Source: Pirellulimonas nuda (GTDB lineage: Bacteria; Planctomycetota; Planctomycetia; Pirellulales; Lacipirellulaceae). From it: a DNA stretch of 64,000 bases. The translations under genes and the position numbers were made by a program. The stretch spans positions 2,604,001-2,668,000 of the forward strand of contig NZ_CP036291.1 of NCBI RefSeq assembly GCF_007750855.1, given 5' to 3'. Below the pieces are notes generated by a model. It made no database searches. It saw only the letters and a program-made list of their open reading frames with translations, and was not told the origin of the DNA. Below are positions 35,102 through 42,540 of this stretch, piece by piece. Every line of letters begins with the position of its first letter. Positions within the stretch are counted from its first letter, which is position 1.

Positions 35102-36034
35102 ATGATCCGAGTGATCGATTCGCACACCGAGGGGGAGCCGACGCGGGTTGTCGTCGAGGGGCTGCCGAGCTTGGCGCCGCCGGGCAGCGCCATGTCAGCG
35201 CACCGCGACGAGCTGCGCAGCCAGATCGACTGGCTCAGAACGGCGCTGACCCACGAGCCCCGCGGCGCCGCGTGGATGGTGGGCGCCGTGCTGCTGCCGC
35301 CGGCCGACCCCACGAGCGCCGCTGGCGTGGTGTTCTTCAACAACACCGGCTACCTGGGCATGTGCGGCCACGGGATGATCGGCGTGGTGCGTACGCTGGC
35401 CTACCTGGGGCGGATCGGGCCCGGCGAGCACCGCATCGAGACCCCCGCCGGCGCCGTCGGCGCCACGCTGCACCCGGACGGGGCGGTTTCGGTCGAGAAC
35501 GTGCCGAGCTACCGCCGGCAGCAAGGGGTTGTCGTGCGGCTCGAGGGGGGAGAGGCCGTCACCGGCGACGTGGCCTACGGCGGCAACTGGTTCTTCTTGA
35601 CGCACGCCGACGGGCTCGACGGGGGCCCCACCGCGGCGCTGCACGCCCGCGCGTCGGCCATCAAACACGCCCTCGTGCAGCAGGGGGTGACGGGCGACCG
35701 GGGCGCCGAGATCGATCACATCGAGCTGGTCGGCCCGCCCAGCGATCCGTCCACCGCCGACGCCCGCAGCTACGTCCTCTGCCCCGGGGGCGAATACGAC
35801 CGCTCGCCGTGCGGCACCGGAACCAGCGCCAAGCTGGCCTGCTTGGCGGCCGACGGGCTGCTCGCGCCGGGCGACCTGTGGCGGCAAGAATCGATCACCG
35901 GCGGGCTGTTCACCGGCGTCTATCGGTTGGCCGATGGGGGGGTCGTCCCTACCATCACCGGCCGGGCGTACGTGACCGGCGAGCTGCTGCTGGTGGCCGA
36001 GCTGGGCGATCCGTTCCGCTACGGCATCGTGTAG
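35102..36034 (+). CDS. lhpA: 4-hydroxyproline 2-epimerase (proline racemase family)
   Basis: This 310-residue protein belongs to the proline racemase family. Both catalytic cysteines are present: NTGYLGMCGHGMIGV near residue 87 and YDRSPCGTGTSAKLAC near residue 237. Having two cysteines supports an epimerase; trans-3-hydroxyproline dehydratases of the same fold have Thr at the second site. It would convert trans-4-hydroxy-L-proline to cis-4-hydroxy-D-proline, the substrate of the next enzyme. The ATG is 9 bp after the dehydrogenase stop. True proline racemase activity is a less likely alternative given the operon. Confidence 0.9.
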   Translation: MIRVIDSHTEGEPTRVVVEGLPSLAPPGSAMSAHRDELRSQIDWLRTALTHEPRGAAWMVGAVLLPPADPTSAAGVVFFNNTGYLGMCGHGMIGVVRTLAYLGRIGPGEHRIETPAGAVGATLHPDGAVSVENVPSYRRQQGVVVRLEGGEAVTGDVAYGGNWFFLTHADGLDGGPTAALHARASAIKHALVQQGVTGDRGAEIDHIELVGPPSDPSTADARSYVLCPGGEYDRSPCGTGTSAKLACLAADGLLAPGDLWRQESITGGLFTGVYRLADGGVVPTITGRAYVTGELLLVAELGDPFRYGIV

Positions 36035-36104
36035 ATCGGGCCCTGGCGTCAGAGCCGCAGCGGGCGCAGCCTGCCCTACTCCATTCCCTACCCAACCCAC
36101 CTGC

Positions 36105-37355
36105 ATGAGCGAGCGTTCGGCCATTGTTATCGGCGGTGGGCTGATCGGCTGCTGCAGCGCCTACTACTTAGCCAAGCTTGGCTGGCGGGTGCGGCTGCTG
36201 GAGCGCCAGCGCATCGGCGCCGGCGCCTCGCACGGCAACTGCGGCTTCGTCTGCCCCAGCCACGTGATGCCGCTCGCGGCGCCCGGCGCGGTGACGGCGA
36301 CCCTCCGCACGATGCTGGGCCGCGACTCGCCCATCGCCCTGCGGCTGCCGCCCAGCAGGTCGCTGGTGGCGTGGCTGACGCGGTTCGCCGGCCAGTGCAA
36401 CGAGGGGGCGATGGCCCGCTCGGCCGCCGGCCGGCACGCGTTGCTGGCCGCCTCGGCGCCGCTGTACCGCCAGATGTTGGAGGAAGAACGGATCGACTGC
36501 CAGTGGCAGGACGACGGGCTGCTGGTCGTCTACAGCTCGCCGCAGAAGTTTGAGGCCTTCGGGCCGATGGCCGCGTTGCTGGCAGAGAAGTACGGGGTCG
36601 AGTCGGCCCCCTACCCCGGCGACAACGTCAAGGTGCTGGAGCCGGCGCTCCGGGCGGGCCTGGCCGGGGGCTGGCACTTCCGCGGCGACTCGCATGTCAG
36701 GCCCGACCGCCTGCTGGCGGGGCTGAAGGGCGCCCTGGCGCGGCTGGAGGTCGACGTGTCCGAAGGCGTCGCGGTCCAGCAGATGGTCGTTGCGGGAGGG
36801 AGGCTCCAGCGGCTAGAAACCTCGCAGGGGCCGCTGACGGCCGACGCCTGCGTGCTGGCCACCGGCGCCGAGGCGCCGGCGTTCGCCCGGCCGCTGGGGT
36901 GCCGGATGCCCATCCAGCCCGGCAAGGGCTACTCGCTGACGATGCCCACCCCCGCCGGGGCGCCGCGGCTGCCGATGATCTTCGAGGAGCACCACGTCGC
37001 GGTGACCCCCTTCCGAGACGGGCTGCGTATCGGCTCGACGATGGAGTTCGCCGGCTACGACCGCGGGATCAACCAGAAGCGGCTGGCGCTGCTGCTCAAG
37101 AGCGCCCGCGAGCACCTGGCCGCGCCGCCGCCGGACCAGTTCGACGAGGTGTGGTCGGGCTGGCGGCCGATGGTGTACGACGGGCTCCCCTGCATCGACC
37201 GAGCGCCCCGGGCCGCCAACGTGGTGGTCGCCGCGGGCAACGGCATGATCGGGTTGGCCAGCGCGCCGGCCACCGGTAAGCTGGCGGCCGAGATCGTCGC
37301 GGGCCTTGCCCCCCATGTGCCCGCGGCGCCCTACCGCCTCGCCCGATTCGCCTAA
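36105..37355 (+). CDS. lhpB: FAD-dependent D-amino-acid dehydrogenase, probable D-hydroxyproline dehydrogenase
   Basis: This 416-residue DadA-type flavoprotein begins with the dinucleotide fold SAIVIGGGLIGCCSAYYLAK and ERQRIGAGASHGNCGFVCP. Middle parts include ADACVLATGAEAPAFAR and GCRMPIQPGKGYSLTM. The C-terminal FAD contact is NVVVAAGNGMIGLASAPATG. Such enzymes oxidise D-amino acids and pass electrons to the respiratory chain. After the epimerase, the likely reaction is cis-4-hydroxy-D-proline to 1-pyrroline-4-hydroxy-2-carboxylate. A single-polypeptide enzyme is present, not the three-subunit form seen in some pseudomonads. It is separated by 70 bp from the epimerase. Confidence 0.88.
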   Translation: MSERSAIVIGGGLIGCCSAYYLAKLGWRVRLLERQRIGAGASHGNCGFVCPSHVMPLAAPGAVTATLRTMLGRDSPIALRLPPSRSLVAWLTRFAGQCNEGAMARSAAGRHALLAASAPLYRQMLEEERIDCQWQDDGLLVVYSSPQKFEAFGPMAALLAEKYGVESAPYPGDNVKVLEPALRAGLAGGWHFRGDSHVRPDRLLAGLKGALARLEVDVSEGVAVQQMVVAGGRLQRLETSQGPLTADACVLATGAEAPAFARPLGCRMPIQPGKGYSLTMPTPAGAPRLPMIFEEHHVAVTPFRDGLRIGSTMEFAGYDRGINQKRLALLLKSAREHLAAPPPDQFDEVWSGWRPMVYDGLPCIDRAPRAANVVVAAGNGMIGLASAPATGKLAAEIVAGLAPHVPAAPYRLARFA

Positions 37356-37378
37356 CCGCCCGCTCTGCGGCTACCCCC

Positions 37379-38293
37379 TTGCTCAACAACCACTCGCTGG
37401 GGATCGGCGCCGGCCTCGGCGCCGCGCTGCTGTGGGCGCTGTCGGCCGACCTGTACCGCCTGCTGGGCGAGCGGATCAGCCCGATGGCGCTCAACCTCTA
37501 CAAAGGGGTGTACGCGTCGGCGGCGTTGGTGCTGGCCATCCTGGCCACGGGGCAGATCGCCGAGGCCCCCCCGCTTTGGCCGATGGCCATGCTGGCGCTC
37601 AGCGGGCTGGTCGGCATCGGCGTGGGCGACACCGCGTTCTTCGCGGCGCTCAACGCCCTGGGGCCGAGGCGGACCGTGCTGATCGCCGAGGCGTCGGCGC
37701 CGGCGTTCACGATCAGCATCGCTTGGCTGTGGCTCGGCGAGGGGCTGGGGCCCGGCGTGCTGGTCGGCATCGGCGCCATCACCCTGGGGGTGACGCTGGT
37801 GACGACCGAACGCCCCCCCTCCCACGAGCCCCACCCGCACGCGATGCGCGGCATCGCCTACGCCCTGGTCGCCGCGGCGTGCCAGGGGATCGGAGCGGTG
37901 CTCACACGCGGCGCGTTCGAGCTGGCGGACCAAAGCGACCAGCAGATCAGCGTCCTCTGGAGCACGCTCATCCGGCTCGCGGCGGGCGCCGTCGGGCTGC
38001 TGGCGGTCATGCCGCTCTGCGGGCAGCAGTACTTGCCCCGGGCGGTTCGCAACGCCGCCACGTGGCGGCGGATCTTGCTCGCCGCGTCCATCGGCACGCT
38101 CGGCGGGCTCACCCTGCAGCAGGTTTCGTTCAAGAACACTTTCGCCGGCCCGGCCCAAACGGTGATGGCCATGACCGCGGTGTTCGTGCTGCTGATCGCG
38201 GTGGCCCGGGGAGAACATGTGGGCCTGCGCGGCTGGCTGGGGACCGTCATCGCGGTAGCCGGCGTAGCGCTGCTGTTCAGCGATCTCAAGTAG
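37379..38293 (+). CDS. DMT-superfamily transporter with two EamA domains
   Basis: About 304 residues with roughly ten membrane helices in two EamA halves: LGAALLWALSADLYRLLGER and MALNLYKGVYASAALVLAIL in the first, AYALVAAACQGIGAVLTRGA and FVLLIAVARGEHVGLRGWLG in the second. The only start that keeps the first helix is TTG 37379, without a clear ribosome site, so the exact start is uncertain. It lies 23 bp after the D-hydroxyproline dehydrogenase and could move hydroxyproline or a related metabolite, but EamA proteins have varied and often export functions. The substrate is unknown. Confidence 0.8.
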   Translation: MLNNHSLGIGAGLGAALLWALSADLYRLLGERISPMALNLYKGVYASAALVLAILATGQIAEAPPLWPMAMLALSGLVGIGVGDTAFFAALNALGPRRTVLIAEASAPAFTISIAWLWLGEGLGPGVLVGIGAITLGVTLVTTERPPSHEPHPHAMRGIAYALVAAACQGIGAVLTRGAFELADQSDQQISVLWSTLIRLAAGAVGLLAVMPLCGQQYLPRAVRNAATWRRILLAASIGTLGGLTLQQVSFKNTFAGPAQTVMAMTAVFVLLIAVARGEHVGLRGWLGTVIAVAGVALLFSDLK

Positions 38294-38500
38294 GGCAAAC
38301 GGCCCGCCGAGGTGCGGGATGGCCGCAGCTATGAGGCATGAGCGACGAAAGTCGCGGAACAGCATTCTTAGCAAGAGAGCCGTCCAGCAGCCCAGGTCCG
38401 GCAATCTGGATCTGGGCGAGCGGGGCTCGCTCAACGGCGATGAGCGTGAAGCCGAGCGACTTCCGGCCCGCCTCTGCCGGCCAGGTCCTCGCAACGCTTC

Positions 38501-38682
38501 TTAGGACTCCCAGTCCTCCCACTCGAGTTGCTCCACGCGGCGGCGCCGAAAGACAATTCGGCCTTCACGATTGAGCAGACCCGGATCTGGGATGGATCGA
38601 CCGCGGCCAACCTATCGCGGAGCTTCGGCGCCCGCCCGTTGAGGAACCGGATACAGGCGTTCGTGTCCAGCAGCCACGTCAT
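38501..38682 (-). pseudogene. VapC-type PIN-domain toxin with internal out-of-frame deletion
   Basis: The start MTWLLDTNACIRFLNGRAPK and IRVCSIVKAELSFGAA are the N-terminal third of a VapC PIN nuclease, including the first Asp and the Glu of the active site. After residue ~52 the sequence switches frame directly to RVEQLEWEDWES and stop (38501-38503), the normal C-terminal tail of VapC. The middle ~70 residues, with the remaining catalytic acids, have gone. In the original frame translation continues to 38431 as nonsense. The toxin should therefore be inactive. It overlaps the antitoxin gene by 4 bases. Confidence 0.88.
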
Positions 38683-38945
38683 TGAATCGGTTCACGCGGC
38701 TCGAAGGCGGCTTGGTCAGGCCGCTCAAGGCCCAGCCCCGCACACGATCCGTACGCTTGCCGGACAAACTCGGACCACGCCGCCGCCCCGGCTGATAAGT
38801 CGTCGTCACTTGGTCTCGGCGAGCGATCTACCCGCGCTGTCTGTTGCGGCACGCTCACATCAACACGCGTCCCCTCGACCAGGTCGACCGGTCCCAGGGG
38901 GCGGAAGACGCCCCGATCGAAGATTGCAGGGATGGGTTGGCTCAT
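38679..38945 (-). CDS. DUF104 (AF2212-like) antitoxin
   Basis: This 88-residue protein begins SQPIPAIFDRGVFRPLGPVD and VEGTRVDVSVPQ, the beta-rich DUF104/AF2212 domain found in antitoxins that partner VapC PIN toxins. The C-terminal half is variable and should hold the toxin-binding part (AAAWSEFVRQAYGSCAG). Its last codons overlap the toxin start by 4 bases, typical of TA operons. The toxin is deleted, so the antitoxin is an orphan. It may still autoregulate its promoter or counter toxins encoded elsewhere. Confidence 0.82.
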   Translation of the reverse strand: MSQPIPAIFDRGVFRPLGPVDLVEGTRVDVSVPQQTARVDRSPRPSDDDLSAGAAAWSEFVRQAYGSCAGLGLERPDQAAFEPREPIQ

Positions 38946-39054
38946 ACGAAAAGTATACGAAGTGGCCCAAGCCAGCGTCCATGCGGCAGAGCGGAATCGT
39001 CACCGCGATCGGGGGCGCAGCAGACGGCGCATGCCGTACGCCGGGAGCAGCGCC

Positions 39055-40161
39055 TCAATCCAGCTCTTCAATCCACACCCGCAGCTCGTTCTCGTACTCG
39101 CTCGCCAGGTCGCCGCGGACCAGGGTCCGCAGGAACTCGCCCAGCCCCTCGCTGCCGGTGTCGGCCTGCTCGGCGCTGGCGAAGCGGAGCATCGGGTCCG
39201 GATTCGTCAGCTTGCGGAGGATGTTCACCAGCAGGTCGCTGTGGGCGATGTCTGGCGGCAGGATGCTGGTGAGGCGCTGCGGCAGCGTCCGCTTAGCCTC
39301 GAGCAGCTTGGCGTAGTCGTTGATGCCGGCGAACAGCGGCCGGCCGCTGAGCACCTCGATCAGCACGTAGCCCAGGCTCGCCAAGTCCGAGCGGGGAGTG
39401 AACTCTTCCCGCTCCAGCATCTCCGGCGCCGCGTACTGGGGCGTACATGTCCGCTGACGCGGCGGGTCGTTCAGGTCGATCGCCGAGCCGATGTCGATCA
39501 GCTTCGCGTTGCCCGTACGCTTGATCATGATGTTCGACGGCTTGATGTCGCCGTGAACAATCTCTTCGCGGTGCAACGCGGCCAGCCCCGCCAGGCACTC
39601 GCGCATGATGGCGATCGCCATGCCGGGCTTGAGCCGGGGGCGGACCGCCCCCTGGGTGACGATGACGTTGTTGATGTACTCCCAACGCTTCTTGCTGACG
39701 CGCTCCCGGGCCCGCTCCAGCATCGAGGCGGTGAGCAGGATGTCGAGGTCGTAGCCGTCTACCCACTCCATCTCGAGGATGCGGATGCGGTCGCGCTCGA
39801 TAAAGTTGTTCACGTCCAGCAGGTTGTCGTGCTGGATCTGAGCGACCCGCGAGCCGATCGCCGCCATCCGGCCCATGGCCTCGACGTACGACCGCTCGTC
39901 GGTGTACCGCTCGGGCGAGAAGAACTTCAGCGCCACCGGCAGGGTAAAGTTGTCGGTGCCGCGGCGTTCGCTCAGGTACACCACTCCCTGCCCACCGGTG
40001 CCCAGCAGCCGCTTCAGGCGCAGGTGTTGCGTCCAGCCCATCTTCTGGCTGTGGATCAGCCGGTCGTACTTGTCGTAAAGGTCGTCGGGGCAGCGTTGCG
40101 GGGGCTCAGCGTCTGAACGAAAGGTCAGCGTCCTGGTCTGATGAATTACGGTAGTTGACAT
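39055..40161 (-). CDS. Ser/Thr protein kinase, soluble
   Basis: The start ATG 40159-40161 is preceded by GGAG and gives 368 residues. The kinase domain covers about residues 45-345: LLGTGGQGVVYLSER (glycine loop), VALKFFSPERY (ATP-binding Lys), the catalytic loop VHGDIKPSNIMI, LIDIGSAIDL in place of DFG, and YAAPEMLEREEF. No membrane segment or sensor domain is present, unlike many planctomycete kinases. The HGD catalytic-loop variant and the DIG motif are seen in related bacterial kinases and need not abolish activity. Targets are unknown. It is followed by the antitoxin relic and preceded by a D-2-hydroxyacid dehydrogenase on the same strand. Confidence 0.88.
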   Translation of the reverse strand: MSTTVIHQTRTLTFRSDAEPPQRCPDDLYDKYDRLIHSQKMGWTQHLRLKRLLGTGGQGVVYLSERRGTDNFTLPVALKFFSPERYTDERSYVEAMGRMAAIGSRVAQIQHDNLLDVNNFIERDRIRILEMEWVDGYDLDILLTASMLERARERVSKKRWEYINNVIVTQGAVRPRLKPGMAIAIMRECLAGLAALHREEIVHGDIKPSNIMIKRTGNAKLIDIGSAIDLNDPPRQRTCTPQYAAPEMLEREEFTPRSDLASLGYVLIEVLSGRPLFAGINDYAKLLEAKRTLPQRLTSILPPDIAHSDLLVNILRKLTNPDPMLRFASAEQADTGSEGLGEFLRTLVRGDLASEYENELRVWIEELD

Positions 40162-40381
40162 CCACGTCAATCTCCGGAGCCTGTCGGCGGGGCGGTGCGG
40201 ATTATGAAAAAGATGAAAGCCGCGCAGCCCGTACGGCTCCATTCTAGGCACGCTCCGCAGAATTGGGCATCCCAGGTTCGGCTCGGATACCCGCGAATCA
40301 TCGGTAAAAGAGGTAGGTCTGCGACGGTGGGAGGGAGCGGTGGCTTGCGTAGGATGCGCGGGCCGTGCGCCCGCAGGTGCG

Positions 40382-41377
40382 CTACTTTGCCCCGCCCCTG
40401 CCCTCCAGTCGCCACAGCGAATCGGCGGGTTCTGGGAACCCCAGGCGGTTGTCGACCTGGTTCACCAGCCGCTCCCCGCGGCGGAATCGCCGTAGATTCT
40501 CGCAGAATAGGTCGGTCATGTCGTCGATCCGCGACGCCCGCTGGCCACCCACGTGGGGGGTGATAAGCATGTTCTCCAGCCCCCACAGTGGGCTGGTCTC
40601 TGGGAGGGGCTCTACCTCGGTCACGTCGACCGCGGCGCCCCGCAGGTGACCGCCAAGCGCCTGCGCCAGGTCTTCTTCCACCACCAGCGGTCCGCGGGCC
40701 ACGTTCACCAAGAACGACCCCTCGGGCATCAACGCCAGCCGGCGTGCGTTCATCAGCCCGCGGGTCTGATCGGTGAGGGGCGCGGCGAGGATCAGCACGT
40801 CGACCCGCGGCAGCAGCGAGTCGATCCCCTCGGGGGGGAGCAGCTCCGCCACCGAGGCCGGCTTTTCCTCGGGGAACCAGTCGGTCGCCAAGATGCGGGC
40901 CTCGAACGCGCTCAGCACGTCGGCCAGCAGCCGGCCGTTCCCCCCCAGGCCGATCAGCCCCACGGTGGCGCCAAACAGGTCGCGGGTGGGGCGTCGGGTG
41001 AAGTCGCGGCGCTCTTGGGCGCGGAAGAACGTGGGGAGGTCGCGGAGGATCCCCAGCGTGAGCGCCAGGGTGTGGTCCGCCACTTGCTTGGCGAGCACGC
41101 CCGAGGCGCTGGAGACCAAGATGTCGGAGGCCACGACCGAGGGGACCAGGCAGTGGTCCATCCCGGCCGCCGAGGACTGGATCCAGCGGAGCCGGCCGCG
41201 GGAAACCACGTCGTCCCACGGCACCGGCACCTTGGCGTGCCCGCAGTAGATATCGGCGTCGAGCAGCGCCTCGGCGACCCCCTGCTGGCCGGCGTCGACC
41301 ACCTCGGCGTCGCCGGCGGCGGCCTGGATTTTTTGCAGGTGCTGGGGCTGTACCGGGTAGCAGAGGACGATTCGCAT
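40382..41377 (-). CDS. D-2-hydroxyacid dehydrogenase
   Basis: This 331-residue NAD-dependent enzyme has the D-isomer 2-hydroxyacid dehydrogenase pattern: VADHTLALTLGILRDLPTFF near residue 105, the Rossmann fingerprint GATVGLIGLGGNGRLLADVL near 135, FLVNVARGPLVVEEDL with the catalytic Arg near 232, and ENMLITPHVGGQ with the catalytic His near 281. The substrate (glyoxylate, phosphonate-like, or other hydroxyacid) cannot be predicted. It lies 220 bp upstream of the kinase on the same strand and is divergent from the DoxX gene. Confidence 0.9.
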   Translation of the reverse strand: MRIVLCYPVQPQHLQKIQAAAGDAEVVDAGQQGVAEALLDADIYCGHAKVPVPWDDVVSRGRLRWIQSSAAGMDHCLVPSVVASDILVSSASGVLAKQVADHTLALTLGILRDLPTFFRAQERRDFTRRPTRDLFGATVGLIGLGGNGRLLADVLSAFEARILATDWFPEEKPASVAELLPPEGIDSLLPRVDVLILAAPLTDQTRGLMNARRLALMPEGSFLVNVARGPLVVEEDLAQALGGHLRGAAVDVTEVEPLPETSPLWGLENMLITPHVGGQRASRIDDMTDLFCENLRRFRRGERLVNQVDNRLGFPEPADSLWRLEGRGGAK

Positions 41378-41521
41378 CTTGTTTCTGGTTTTTTAGGCTT
41401 TGCCGGGGTGCGCCACCGAGTGGTGCCGGGCGGTTGTCGCCGTTATCATGGGGAGGTTACGCTCGTCGATCGCCCCTCGGAAGGGGCGAAATCATCCCGC
41501 GATTCCCTCTGAGGCTTGGTC

Positions 41522-42463
41522 GTGTCTGACCGCTGTTTCCGATACCCGCTGGCCGCGGCGCTCGCGCTGCTGCTGTTGCGGCTGGCGCTGGGCGTCCATT
41601 TCTTCAACGCCGGGGTTGAGAAGCTCTCTGGCTTCTCGTCCGAGGGGTTCCTGCTGGCCGCCAAGGGGCCGATGGCGCTCACCTACCAGTCGTTCGCTGC
41701 CGGCGAACACGACTGGCGGGCGCTGCTGTCCGCGCCGAGGCAGCTCCCCGCCGACGCGGAGGCGGGTCCGGCGCACGGGGACTGGTCGCACCGGGTGAAG
41801 ACCGACTGGACTCAGATGCGTGACGATTTTGTGGCGAGCGCCGAGCTGAGCGAAGAGCAGACCAAGCGGGCCGAGGAGATCGTCAAGAAGTCGTTCGGCC
41901 AGCTCGACGCCTACCTGGCCGGCGTGGAAGACGCGATCTCGGAGTACCGCTACGAATTGTGGAAACTCGCAGAGTTGAAGCAGAGCCCGGCCGCGGGCGA
42001 ACTGCCGTACGTAAACGACCGTATTGCAGATGCCACGAGTTCTACCCGCAACACCCCCAGGCCGTGGGTGAACGAGGTCGCCGCGATCGAAACCCAGATG
42101 GTAAATCAGTTGCGAGTAATCGCAGCGCCGACGCCGGCGATCGACGCGGCGCTCGACCCCGCGATCCCGTTGGATTCGGTGAACACGGTCGTCACGTGGA
42201 CCGTGCTCAGCGTCGGTGTGATGCTGTTCATCGGACTGGCCACACCGGTCGCGGCCCTGGTCGCGGCGCTGTTCTTGTTGTCGGTCATGGCGTCGCAGCC
42301 CCCTTGGGTCGCCGGCGCCGAGGCATCGTTCTTCTACTACCAGTTGGTCGAGGTCGCCGCGCTGTTGGCCGTGGCCGCGACCGGCGCCGGCAAGTGGGCC
42401 GGCCTGGACGGCGTGTTCCGCTCGCTGTGCAGCGGGTGCTGCCGCAAGGCCCCCGACGCGTAG
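41522..42463 (+). CDS. DoxX-like membrane protein with large extracytoplasmic insertion
   Basis: I chose GTG 41522 (GAGG 8 bases upstream), giving 313 residues. The first helix (LALLLLRLALGVHFFNAGVE) is DoxX-like. About 150 charged, helical residues follow (RDDFVASAELSEEQTKRAEE, VEDAISEYRYELWKLAELK), and three more helices complete the bundle (VVTWTVLSVGVMLFIGLATP, AALVAALFLLSVMASQPPW). The large helical insert between helices 1 and 2 is not part of standard DoxX (about 130 residues total). It lies 77 bp upstream of a Gfo/Idh/MocA oxidoreductase, a likely functional partner. Function unknown; DoxX relatives are linked with redox or quinone processes. Confidence 0.75.
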   Translation: MSDRCFRYPLAAALALLLLRLALGVHFFNAGVEKLSGFSSEGFLLAAKGPMALTYQSFAAGEHDWRALLSAPRQLPADAEAGPAHGDWSHRVKTDWTQMRDDFVASAELSEEQTKRAEEIVKKSFGQLDAYLAGVEDAISEYRYELWKLAELKQSPAAGELPYVNDRIADATSSTRNTPRPWVNEVAAIETQMVNQLRVIAAPTPAIDAALDPAIPLDSVNTVVTWTVLSVGVMLFIGLATPVAALVAALFLLSVMASQPPWVAGAEASFFYYQLVEVAALLAVAATGAGKWAGLDGVFRSLCSGCCRKAPDA

Positions 42464-42540
42464 CGGGCGCCCCGACGCGTCGGCCCCGCCCTACGAAACT
42501 CTCCAGACAAAACGCTTAACCCCAACGCCCGGCAACCGCC

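Noticed and set aside
35102..36034. trans-3-hydroxyproline dehydratase as the identity of the racemase-family gene
   Set aside because: Both catalytic cysteines are present; dehydratases of this fold have Thr at the second position, and the operon fits 4-hydroxyproline.
33943..36108. A 721-codon plus-strand frame across the dehydrogenase and epimerase genes
   Set aside because: It is Arg-rich and out of frame with two well-supported enzymes; a high-GC shadow.
38501..38682. A functional short PIN toxin
   Set aside because: The catalytic middle is missing and the C-terminal tail is only readable in another frame.
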